Shown here one piece after another: positions 35,854 to 41,412 of a stretch of 64,000 nt of DNA (the first letter of the stretch is position 1; every line of letters starts with the position of its first letter). A program made the translations under genes and the position numbers. Origin of the DNA: an uncultured Collinsella sp. (GTDB lineage Bacteria; Actinomycetota; Coriobacteriia; Coriobacteriales; Coriobacteriaceae). Below the pieces are notes generated by a model, which made no database searches, had not been told where the DNA came from, and saw nothing but the letters and a program-made list of their open reading frames with translations. The stretch covers positions 38,563 through 102,562 of the forward strand of contig CATXWM010000004.1 of the NCBI GenBank assembly GCA_958403205.1, given 5' to 3'.

Positions 35854-36360
35854 ATGTCCGAGATTCTGTCCGAGCGCATCCCGCTCGAGCTCGAGGGGAC
35901 GCCCGTTTCGAGCATCATGATTGAAGAGCCGTTCACCTGCACGCAGGATTGCACGATTTCCGACGTGGTGCGCATGCTCGCCGAAAACGAGGTGAGCAGC
36001 ATGCCCGTAATCGATGAGCGCAACCAGGTGGTCGGGTTCATCTCCGACGGCGATGTCATGGGAGCCATCGCGCAGCATCGCGCTCACACCATCTTCACGG
36101 GCGGCGACGCGTCCATGCTGTACTTCGACGATCAGAGCCTTGAGCAGCGCATCGAAGACCTGAAGGATCGCTGCGTCATGGATTTCGCGACGCGCCAGGT
36201 AGTGTGTGCCCGTCCCGAGCAGAGCATCGCCCGCGTCGCCGCGCTGCTGGCGAAGAAGAAGTTCAAGAAGCTTCCTGTGGTTGATGACAGGGGCAAACTC
36301 GTGGGGGTCATCCGCCGCTCCGCCATCACCAAATACATCTTCGGCATCCTTTTCCAATAG
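35854..36360 (+). CDS. Protein with two CBS domains
   Basis: 168 aa made almost entirely of a CBS pair (about 20-75 and 105-165), with SSMPVIDERNQVVGFISDGDVM and KKLPVVDDRGKLVGVIRRS as the two repeat cores. CBS pairs bind adenine nucleotides and sense energy state. No catalytic domain is attached. Coupling with the exporter gene suggests a regulator of that exporter or an accessory stress protein. The end of the gene meets the remnant of a second insertion sequence. Confidence 0.85.
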   Translation: MSEILSERIPLELEGTPVSSIMIEEPFTCTQDCTISDVVRMLAENEVSSMPVIDERNQVVGFISDGDVMGAIAQHRAHTIFTGGDASMLYFDDQSLEQRIEDLKDRCVMDFATRQVVCARPEQSIARVAALLAKKKFKKLPVVDDRGKLVGVIRRSAITKYIFGILFQ

Positions 36361-36775
36361 GGGCAGGTCGCACTTGAGGCGAACATCTCGAGGCATCGAG
36401 CCAGCAACTGGACCAGACAACCTTGACACGCACGCGCTTTCCCTCGATGCTTCGGTAACTGAGGAACTCGAACCTCACGCATGGTCTTGACTCAAGAAGG
36501 CCCGGAAATTTTTTTAGTATCTCGTTCTCGCGCTCGAGCTCCTCGACCTTCTTCTTGAGCTTCACGATCTCGTAGTCCTTGTTGATCTTCGGGGAGCCGT
36601 TTCCGGGGAACGCGCCGTCTCCCATCTCCTCGTATTCGCGGGCCCATCTTCTCAGCGTCGAATCCTTTATGCCGAGTTCCTCCGATAGGCCTTTGACCGT
36701 CATTTCCCCGGACAGGACCACCTTTGCCGCCGAGACCTTGAACTGCCTGTCGTATCGCTTTCTTCTTTGGGTCAT
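36326..36775 (-). pseudogene. OrfA and start of OrfB from a second IS3-type element (truncated)
   Basis: The N-terminal 95 residues are a typical IS3-group OrfA: RRKRYDRQFKVSAAKVVLSG, LGIKDSTLRRWAREYEE, coiled coil VEELERENEILKK. Beyond the A-rich frameshift region the sequence runs only briefly and then meets the CBS gene; the integrase core is missing. GAAAGGTG precedes ATG 36775. It differs from the intact element at 31968 and marks decay of the right-hand arm of the composite transposon. Confidence 0.8.
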
Positions 36776-36827
36776 CTTGAACACCTTTCGCTCTTAACTA
36801 GGTGTCCAATTCATCATACCCACTCCA

Positions 36828-36870
36828 GTAGGCCGCTAATTAGCCCGTCCAAGAATTGGGATGCAGTTCA
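36828..36870 (+). repeat. Second copy of the right end of the IS at 31968
   Basis: These 43 bp are identical to 33374-33416, including the complete right inverted repeat. It gives the composite element a usable right end. Confidence 0.92.
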
Positions 36871-36877
36871 ATACGAG

Positions 36878-36891
36878 CTCGGGGCTCTTTT
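36878..36891 (+). terminator. Right half of the split dehydratase terminator
   Basis: CTCGGGGCTCTTTT complements 31949-31961 and provides the T tract. Confidence 0.85.
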
Positions 36892-36915
36892 CGTCTAGAT
36901 TGGGGACGCATGGCC

Positions 36916-37043
36916 GGACGAAAACAATTTGCGTCTGGTAATAAGCGTACGAAAGCGCAATTTACGTCTTAATTCCGTACGCAAATCAAGACGAAAACCG
37001 TTTACGTCTGCTTTAAATCCGTACGAAAACGGTTTTCGTCTTG
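36916..37043. repeat. Iterated palindromes GACGAAAAC-GTTTTCGTC
   Basis: Four to five degenerate copies of a short palindrome stand at 28-42-bp spacing (starts near 36918, 36949, 36977/36991, 37023). The last, ACGAAAACGGTTTTCGT, is perfect. They lie between the transposon and the 3' end of the ATPase gene and resemble an array of protein-binding sites. Confidence 0.65.
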
Positions 37044-37060
37044 CAGGGCAGTTGCCGTTT

Positions 37061-38152
37061 CTACAGTTCAACTTCCAGTTCGGCTTTGTGCTCGTAGAGG
37101 TAGTCGCGCATGTAGGGGATGGCAAATGAGACCTTGCCGTACGAGGGAGCCTCGATAATCGATTCTCTTAACAGGCGGCTGCGGACGGAACTCACCTGTT
37201 GAGGCGTTTTGTTTAGGGCATCGGCAACCATGCTGGTCGAGCTCGTCTGCCCCAAAGACGCCATGCTCAGCAGATAAGCGATGCACGTGGGCGGAATGCG
37301 CCGCAGCGCGGGCTCAATCACCATGGCGCAGAAGCGTTCGCGTGCCGTTGCAATGCCACGCTCGGCTTCTTCTTCTCCAATAATCGCTGTATGTGCACGT
37401 CTTGCCAACTGCCATGCGTAGTATCCAACGAGTTGGATCATGAAAGGATAGCCTTGCGTTGCCTCGGCAAGTTGGCCGGCAATACCTGGCTGCAACTCCA
37501 TGCCAGACGCTTCAATGGTTTCCTCGAGGGAGTACGACACTTCGGTTACTGCCACAGCCTTCAGATCAAAGGGGAGGGCACGGCGCAAAAACGTAAGCGT
37601 CTTTCCGTTGATGATGCTTTCAATCATCGAAGGCAGCCCAGCAAAAACAAAGGCGATATCAAGGTCTTCGCCGATAACCTGCTGAATCGCAATGGAGAGC
37701 GTTCGGACCTCATCGAGCTCTGCGTCTTGAACCTCGTCGAGAGTGATGAGCAGGCCATTTTCATTCTTGGATATTGTCTGTCTCATGGCGTCGCGTAGCG
37801 ATGGGCCGATTCGCTCAATATCTATGCTGCCGATGGATATGCCAGCTACGGTGGGCTCAAATCTGGCGTGTTTGGCCTGGAATTTGGGTTGCAGCTGTTC
37901 GAGAATGCGCTGGCAAAGTCCCTCGGTTGCGACCTCTTTTATGACCGTCCAGCCACGGCTTTGCGCCAAACGTGAGCACTCGTCAAGGAGGACCGTCTTG
38001 CCCGTTCCACGGACGCCGGCTATGCGCATTAGGCGCCCAGGGGCACCAGGCCCGTTGGTGAGGCCTTCACTGAATTCTTCGAGTACATCTTCGCGGCCGA
38101 TAATCGTGGGGGGTGTTTTACCTGCTGTGGGCTTAAAAGGGTTTGTTTGCAT
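37061..38152 (-). CDS. Stand-alone AAA/STAND-like ATPase
   Basis: 363 aa. After the GREDVLEEF start motif comes a P-loop GVRGTGKT (about 46-53), a Walker B LLITLDEVQD near 135, a sensor-type region AFVFAGLPSM near 165, and a C-terminal winged-helix region (MVADALNKTPQQVSSVRSRLL) near 310. The plan resembles ORC1/Cdc6-like and archaeal-type ATPases found singly in Actinobacteria and often linked to toxin or mobile functions. ATG 38152 has AAAGGTGG upstream. Its promoter region is a 10-bp tandem repeat, and palindromes follow its stop. No partner gene is evident; function unknown. Confidence 0.78.
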   Translation of the reverse strand: MQTNPFKPTAGKTPPTIIGREDVLEEFSEGLTNGPGAPGRLMRIAGVRGTGKTVLLDECSRLAQSRGWTVIKEVATEGLCQRILEQLQPKFQAKHARFEPTVAGISIGSIDIERIGPSLRDAMRQTISKNENGLLITLDEVQDAELDEVRTLSIAIQQVIGEDLDIAFVFAGLPSMIESIINGKTLTFLRRALPFDLKAVAVTEVSYSLEETIEASGMELQPGIAGQLAEATQGYPFMIQLVGYYAWQLARRAHTAIIGEEEAERGIATARERFCAMVIEPALRRIPPTCIAYLLSMASLGQTSSTSMVADALNKTPQQVSSVRSRLLRESIIEAPSYGKVSFAIPYMRDYLYEHKAELEVEL

Positions 38153-38170
38153 GTGAGCCACCTTTGCTCA

Positions 38171-38240
38171 AGATATAGCAAGATATAGCAAAGTATAGCA
38201 AGATATAGCAAAGTATAGTGAAATATAGCAACGTATAGCG
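38171..38240. repeat. Seven tandem 10-bp units upstream of the ATPase gene
   Basis: Consecutive 10-mers read AGATATAGCA, AGATATAGCA, AAGTATAGCA, AGATATAGCA, AAGTATAGTG, AAATATAGCA, ACGTATAGCG. All keep TATAG in the same place, one helical turn apart, starting about 20 bp before the ATPase start codon. Confidence 0.9.
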
Positions 38241-38265
38241 CTGTTCGCGGGTTTTTACGGTGGTG

Positions 38266-38946
38266 CTATTTTCCGAATGCCGCGCGGATAAAGCGCTGGG
38301 CGAACAGCTTGTTGGCGACGTTGATGACATGGCCCAGGAACAGTGCCGAGATGGCGGTCGTGACGCCAAAGCCGCCCAGGTTGTACATAAAGATCAGCGA
38401 CAACGCGAGCGAGGCGGCGACATGTGAGCAGTCAAACACGACTTTTACGTCACCAAAGCGGCGTTTAAGCTTTTCGGCAATGACTTGCACCAAGCCGTCG
38501 GGCGCGTTGGGGACAACGCCCATGTTGACGACGAGACTTACGCCAAATGCGGTGACAGCGAGGGAGAGCAGCATGGTCGCAATCTGTGTGGGGAGTGCCG
38601 TGGGATGCAGTGGGTTGACCGCCATGAAGAGGTCGGTCAAGCCACCAATCAGCGTTGAGAAGAATAACTCGAGCAGGATGCGCGGCTGGAACTCGCTTCG
38701 CAAGATGGCTAATTGCGCCACGATGTAGGCGACGTAGGTTGCGGTGATCCAAAAGCCGAGCGTCTTGCCAGTGAGCATGGATAGGGTTGTGGCAAAGCAC
38801 GTGAGCGCGGCGACGCCCAGGCCGGATGCCGTCTGGAGACTCATACCGAGTGCCAGTACTGCAACGCCCACCAGATACATCAGCATTCTGATGACGGTAT
38901 GGCACCAGTCGATGTTCTCGCCATGCATGATGATGAGCGGTCGCAT
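38266..38946 (-). CDS. YczE/YitT-like integral membrane protein
   Basis: 226 aa with about five to six membrane helices, similar in plan to the YczE family of unknown function (LGMSLQTASGLGVAALTC, AFGVSLVVNMGVVPNAPDGL, GVTTAISALFLGHVIN). The ATG at 38946 has GAAAGGACGG upstream. Its leader carries the same operator and loop hairpin as kdgK, and the same RNA fold as the aldolase gene. This ties it to KDG catabolism, perhaps as a transporter of KDG or a related sugar acid. That role is inference from regulation only. Confidence 0.78.
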   Translation of the reverse strand: MRPLIIMHGENIDWCHTVIRMLMYLVGVAVLALGMSLQTASGLGVAALTCFATTLSMLTGKTLGFWITATYVAYIVAQLAILRSEFQPRILLELFFSTLIGGLTDLFMAVNPLHPTALPTQIATMLLSLAVTAFGVSLVVNMGVVPNAPDGLVQVIAEKLKRRFGDVKVVFDCSHVAASLALSLIFMYNLGGFGVTTAISALFLGHVINVANKLFAQRFIRAAFGK

Positions 38947-38979
38947 GTTGCTACCCGTCCTTTCGGTTGTGTGAAAAAG

Positions 38980-39103
38980 CTGACCCGGGCCGGCAAAAGA
39001 GGGTTATCGGAGGCACTGCTGCAAAAGCAGAAAAGCCGGCCCCACGGTCAGTCGTCTAGGAAGTGTCTCGCTGTGCCGGAATGGGACTAAAGGTCCAACG
39101 AGA
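38980..39103 (-). ncRNA. Structured leader RNA, copy B (before the YczE-like gene)
   Basis: Read on the minus strand: hairpin TCTCGTTG/CAGCGAGA with AGTCCCATTCCGG in its loop, then TTCCTA, then a long arm formed by CTGACC/GGTCAG and GGCCGGC/GCCGGCC. The arm holds a small CTGC-TTTT-GCAG hairpin and the loop GTGCCTCCGATAACC. The same order and loop sequences occur in copy A at 41210-41339 with different but still paired stems. The arm is followed by CTTTTTC, so termination control is possible. Confidence 0.7.
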
Positions 39104-39125
39104 CGGGAAGAAAGCAAATGGCATT

Positions 39126-39183
39126 GCGTGGGCGATAAGATGCCAAGATGGTAGGGTGCGTCTTAGCGTCCTATTGCCCACGC
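39126..39183 (-). ncRNA. Leader hairpin with GCACCCTACC loop, copy 1
   Basis: GCGTGGGC and GCCCACGC close a long imperfect stem whose apex, read on the minus strand, is AAGACGCACCCTACCATCTT. The apex matches the hairpin at 42490-42547 upstream of kdgK while the stems differ. Confidence 0.7.
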
Positions 39184-39185
39184 TC

Positions 39186-39217
39186 AACGAAATCGGTTTC
39201 GTTTGAGCCTAAGTATA
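39186..39217 (-). promoter_or_regulatory. Promoter and KDG-type operator of the YczE-like gene
   Basis: AACGAAATCGGTTTCGTT (39186-39203) is an inverted repeat with 7-bp arms around TCGG. It lies just after a minus-strand TATACT (39212-39217), at the expected transcription start. The same arrangement stands before kdgK. Confidence 0.72.
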
Positions 39218-39255
39218 CGCACGGGATTTTATTTGCGAAGAGAAAAACAATAAAA

Positions 39256-39271
39256 AGGTGAACGTTCACCT
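39256..39271. promoter_or_regulatory. GTGAACGTTCAC operator upstream of the GntR gene
   Basis: AGGTGAACGTTCACCT is a perfect 16-bp palindrome identical to the upstream uxaC operator. It lies between the YczE-like promoter and the GntR gene and may make the latter autoregulated or a member of the pectin regulon. Confidence 0.75.
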
Positions 39272-39295
39272 AATCGCAACAACTCGTTGGCTGTA

Positions 39296-39360
39296 GTTGC
39301 GGTGGAATAGTTCCTGTTTTTGCTGCTGAAGGCCTTGAACAGGAACTATTCCACCGCAAC
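39296..39360. repeat. Palindromic intergenic repeat, family 'GTTGCGGTG', copy 2
   Basis: Perfect 23-bp arms (GTTGCGGTGGAATAGTTCCT onward and its complement) around a 19-nt loop. It stands in the leader of the GntR gene. Confidence 0.9.
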
Positions 39361-39433
39361 TTATGAGGGGGCGGGGGATGCGATAGTATTGCATGGTGGT
39401 ATTCGACTAACCGAGGACTTATCCGAGGGCTTT

Positions 39434-40126
39434 ATGGAACAGCACCAGCATTATCAGAGCCTGCAAGATCAGGCATACAACGCATTGCGCTCCAAGATTA
39501 TCTATGCCGAGCTCAAGCCCGGCACGCGCCTTTCGGCGATTGGTCTGGAAAAGGAGACGGGAATCGGGCGCACGCCCATTCGCGAGTCCTTTGTGCGCCT
39601 GCGTGAGCAGGAGCTGGTGGAAACGCGTCCCAAAAGCGGCACCTATGTCTCAAAAATCAGCATGGAGCGTGCCGAGAATGCCTGTTTCTTGCGCGAGAAG
39701 CTCGAGAGAAGCGTGCTTATTAAATGCTGTTCGGCCGCCTCGCCCGAGCAAAAGCAGCGGCTTGAGCAGATTCTTACCGAGTCCGAGTCGCTCGACCATG
39801 GCGAAACGCGCCGCTTCTTTGACCTGGATAACCTGTTCCATGAGACATGTTTTGAGATTGCCGGTCGTCACATGTTGTGGGATTGGATGAAGAGCATCAA
39901 CACGCATTTTGAGCGATACAACTGGTTGCGTATGGTGTCGCAGGATCTGAATTGGGAGCCGATTCGTCGGCAGCATCGCCGGATTCTCGAGGCCATTAAG
40001 AGGGGCGATACCGACGCGGCGAGCTATCTGGCAGAGACGCACTTGCACCTGATGCCCGAGGAGCAGGGCCCGGTTATCGCCCTGCATCCCGACTATTTTG
40101 AGCTGTCCAAAGACTCGGCCATCTAA
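39434..40126 (+). CDS. GntR-family regulator with FCD domain
   Basis: 230 aa: winged helix-turn-helix (about 10-75, LKPGTRLSAIGLEKETGIGR then TPIRESFVRL) and an FCD ligand domain with DLDNLFHE, the metal-type His residues and HRRILEAIKRGD. FCD regulators such as UxuR and ExuR respond to uronates and related acids. A perfect GTGAACGTTCAC operator lies 160 bp upstream. It could therefore be the master regulator of the pectin genes, in place of the headless GntR at 29478. ATG 39434 has GAGGG upstream; the longer frame runs through the palindromic repeat and is rejected. Confidence 0.88.
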   Translation: MEQHQHYQSLQDQAYNALRSKIIYAELKPGTRLSAIGLEKETGIGRTPIRESFVRLREQELVETRPKSGTYVSKISMERAENACFLREKLERSVLIKCCSAASPEQKQRLEQILTESESLDHGETRRFFDLDNLFHETCFEIAGRHMLWDWMKSINTHFERYNWLRMVSQDLNWEPIRRQHRRILEAIKRGDTDAASYLAETHLHLMPEEQGPVIALHPDYFELSKDSAI

Positions 40127-40141
40127 TCAATCCCCATATAA

Positions 40142-40206
40142 GTTGCGGTGAAATAGGGACTGTTTTGCGGGCTAGGTGGCGCAAACAGTCCCTATTTCAC
40201 CGCAAC
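40142..40206. repeat. Palindromic intergenic repeat, family 'GTTGCGGTG', copy 3
   Basis: Perfect 24-bp arms (GTTGCGGTGAAATAGGGACT onward) around a 17-nt loop, directly after the GntR stop. Confidence 0.9.
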
Positions 40207-40236
40207 TGCGTTGGGGTGTGACCGGGGCACAAAGAT

Positions 40237-40295
40237 GCGGTGCCGCTTGGAGGAAAAGACCGGAAGCAAAGGTCCATTCCTCCAGACGGCGCCGC
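40237..40295. ncRNA. Strong nested hairpin with symmetric internal loops
   Basis: GCGGTGCCG pairs with CGGCGCCGC, then after CTT/AGA the segment GGAGGAA pairs with TTCCTCC, then after AAG/CCA the segment ACC pairs with GGT around a 9-nt loop. It does not code and has no T tract. The strand of action is unknown. Confidence 0.5.
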
Positions 40296-40361
40296 AGCTG
40301 TTTTGATGGCTCGGCTTTTACCGAAGTGGCTCAGTTGAGCGCGACTGCCAGCCGATTATAC

Positions 40362-40462
40362 AAAGCGGCTCGGGGGCGTGTCGCTTCCGTCACGTTCTAT
40401 CAGCATACAAGACGGTTTTGGTTCTTGTTCGTGACGGAAACGGCGCGCTTCCGAGCCGCTTT
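40362..40462. repeat. 33-bp imperfect inverted repeat beside the aldolase gene
   Basis: The sequences 40362-40394 and 40430-40462 are complementary at 28 of 33 positions (AAAGCGGCTCGG at the outside, TTCCGTCACG at the inside). They enclose 35 bp. Confidence 0.7.
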
Positions 40463-40467
40463 AAAAG

Positions 40468-40499
40468 AAAGGGGGCGAGGTCTAGGGCACGCCCCCTTT
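40468..40499 (-). terminator. Terminator of the KDPG aldolase gene
   Basis: AAAGGGGGCG pairs with CGCCCCCTTT around a 12-nt loop just past the aldolase stop; T tract on the minus strand. Confidence 0.75.
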
Positions 40500-40517
40500 C
40501 ACGATAGAGAGCTAAAC

Positions 40518-41159
40518 CTAGCCGCGGACCTTCTTGACGACGTCCATGGCCTCGCGGGCGATCTGCTCGACCTTGGAGAAGTCGCCGTCGGCAAACAGGG
40601 CCGGCTTGACCATCCAGGTGCCACCGCAGGCGATGATGGCGGAGGAGCTCAGGTACTCCTCGACGTTGGCGGTGCTCACGCCGCCGGTAGGCATAAAGCG
40701 GTGACCGACAAACGGAGCGGCGAGGGCCTTGATGGTGTTCAGGCCGCCATACTGGGACGCGGGGAAGAACTTGGTGACCTTGAGGCCCAGGTTCTCGGCT
40801 GCGGTGACCTCGGAGGGGGTCACGGTGCCGGGAAGGACGGGCAGCTCGATGTCGATGCAATGCTTCACGACGTCCTCGTTGTAACCCGGGGAGACGATGA
40901 ACTTGGCACCGGCGGCGCGGGCCTGCTCAACCTGCTCGACGGTCAGGACAGTGCCGGCGCCAACGCACATCTCGGGCTCGGCCTCGGCCATAGCGGCGAT
41001 GCACTCGGCGGCGCAGGCGGTGCGGAAGGTGACCTCGGCGGACTTCATGCCAGCTGCCATAAGAGCGTGGGCGAGCGGGGCGGCGTCCTCGGCCTTGTCG
41101 AGCACAACGACCGGCACGATGCCCAGGGACTCAAGCGTGGTGTAGAACTGATCGAACAT
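40518..41159 (-). CDS. eda: KDPG aldolase (2-dehydro-3-deoxyphosphogluconate aldolase)
   Basis: 213 aa class I aldolase that splits KDPG to pyruvate and glyceraldehyde 3-phosphate. Family motifs are present: AEVTFRT with the catalytic Glu near 42, GAGTV, SPGYNEDVV, KFFPAS with the Schiff-base Lys near 129, and PTGGV. ATG 41159 has AAAGGAAC upstream; the longer frame to 41204 lacks a ribosome site. It lies 253 nt downstream of kdgK on the same strand, and the gap contains the structured RNA copy A. Some members also act on 4-hydroxy-2-oxoglutarate. Confidence 0.94.
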   Translation of the reverse strand: MFDQFYTTLESLGIVPVVVLDKAEDAAPLAHALMAAGMKSAEVTFRTACAAECIAAMAEAEPEMCVGAGTVLTVEQVEQARAAGAKFIVSPGYNEDVVKHCIDIELPVLPGTVTPSEVTAAENLGLKVTKFFPASQYGGLNTIKALAAPFVGHRFMPTGGVSTANVEEYLSSSAIIACGGTWMVKPALFADGDFSKVEQIAREAMDVVKKVRG

Positions 41160-41209
41160 GATGTTCCTTTCGATGTGTGGCGCGCATGGGCGCGTGATTA
41201 CCAAATGTG

Positions 41210-41339
41210 CTGGTCAGGAGCCGATTTTGGATTGGTTATCGGAGGCACCGCTTGGGGTTCAAGCAATTCCAAAACCGGCTGCTCGACCAGTCATGTAGGG
41301 AATGCCAGGCAAAACCGGAATGGGACTGGTGGTTTTGCC
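41210..41339 (-). ncRNA. Structured leader RNA, copy A (between kdgK and the aldolase gene)
   Basis: Minus-strand order: hairpin GGCAAAACC/GGTTTTGCC with AGTCCCATTCCGG at its apex; then TTCCCTA; then CTGGTC/GACCAG enclosing AGCCGGTTTTGGA/TCCAAAATCGGCT, a small GCTT/AAGC hairpin and the loop GTGCCTCCGATAACC. Compared with copy B, the loops are conserved and the stems have changed on both sides. It ends 50 nt before the aldolase start codon. Confidence 0.72.
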
Positions 41340-41358
41340 CGGCCGGAGGAATCGGGGA

Positions 41359-41398
41359 GCGGGCCGCAGGGGTATGGGATTGGAAAGCTGCGGCCCGC
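41359..41398 (-). other. GC-rich inverted repeat just after kdgK
   Basis: GCGGGCCGCAG and CTGCGGCCCGC form a perfect 11-bp stem with an 18-nt loop. No T tract follows, so it is more likely a 3'-end stabiliser, or part of the leader RNA, than a terminator. Confidence 0.6.
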
Positions 41399-41412
41399 GG
41401 AATGGAGACGGA

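Larger units (their letters stand above)
31968..36870. mobile_element. Composite insertion of 4.9 kb flanked by ATA target duplication
   Basis: The left edge is the left inverted repeat of an intact IS3-family element. The right edge is a second copy of that element's last 43 bp (36828-36870 identical to 33374-33416). ATA occurs directly outside both edges (31965-31967 and 36871-36873). Removing the block plus one ATA restores a perfect 13-bp terminator stem for the dehydratase gene. The cargo is an Spx/ArsC-like gene, a leader peptide with MFS exporter, a CBS protein, and a remnant of a different IS3-type element. Confidence 0.88.

Noticed and set aside
37061..38152. The ATPase as part of the composite transposon
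   Set aside because: The transposon ends at 36870 with its ATA duplication and the restored terminator half follows it; the ATPase lies outside.
38171..38240. The 10-bp repeats as a CRISPR array
   Set aside because: Units are contiguous, only 10 bp, without spacers, and no cas gene is near.
40258..40276. GACCGGAAGCAAAGGTC apex as a signal recognition particle RNA
   Set aside because: It has a GGAA near the tip but lacks the conserved GGAAGGAAGCAGCC-type domain IV sequence and the closing stems.
41210..41339. Copy A read as an ordinary intrinsic terminator of kdgK
   Set aside because: There is no T tract on the minus strand, the loops are conserved with copy B, and the aldolase gene downstream belongs to the same pathway.
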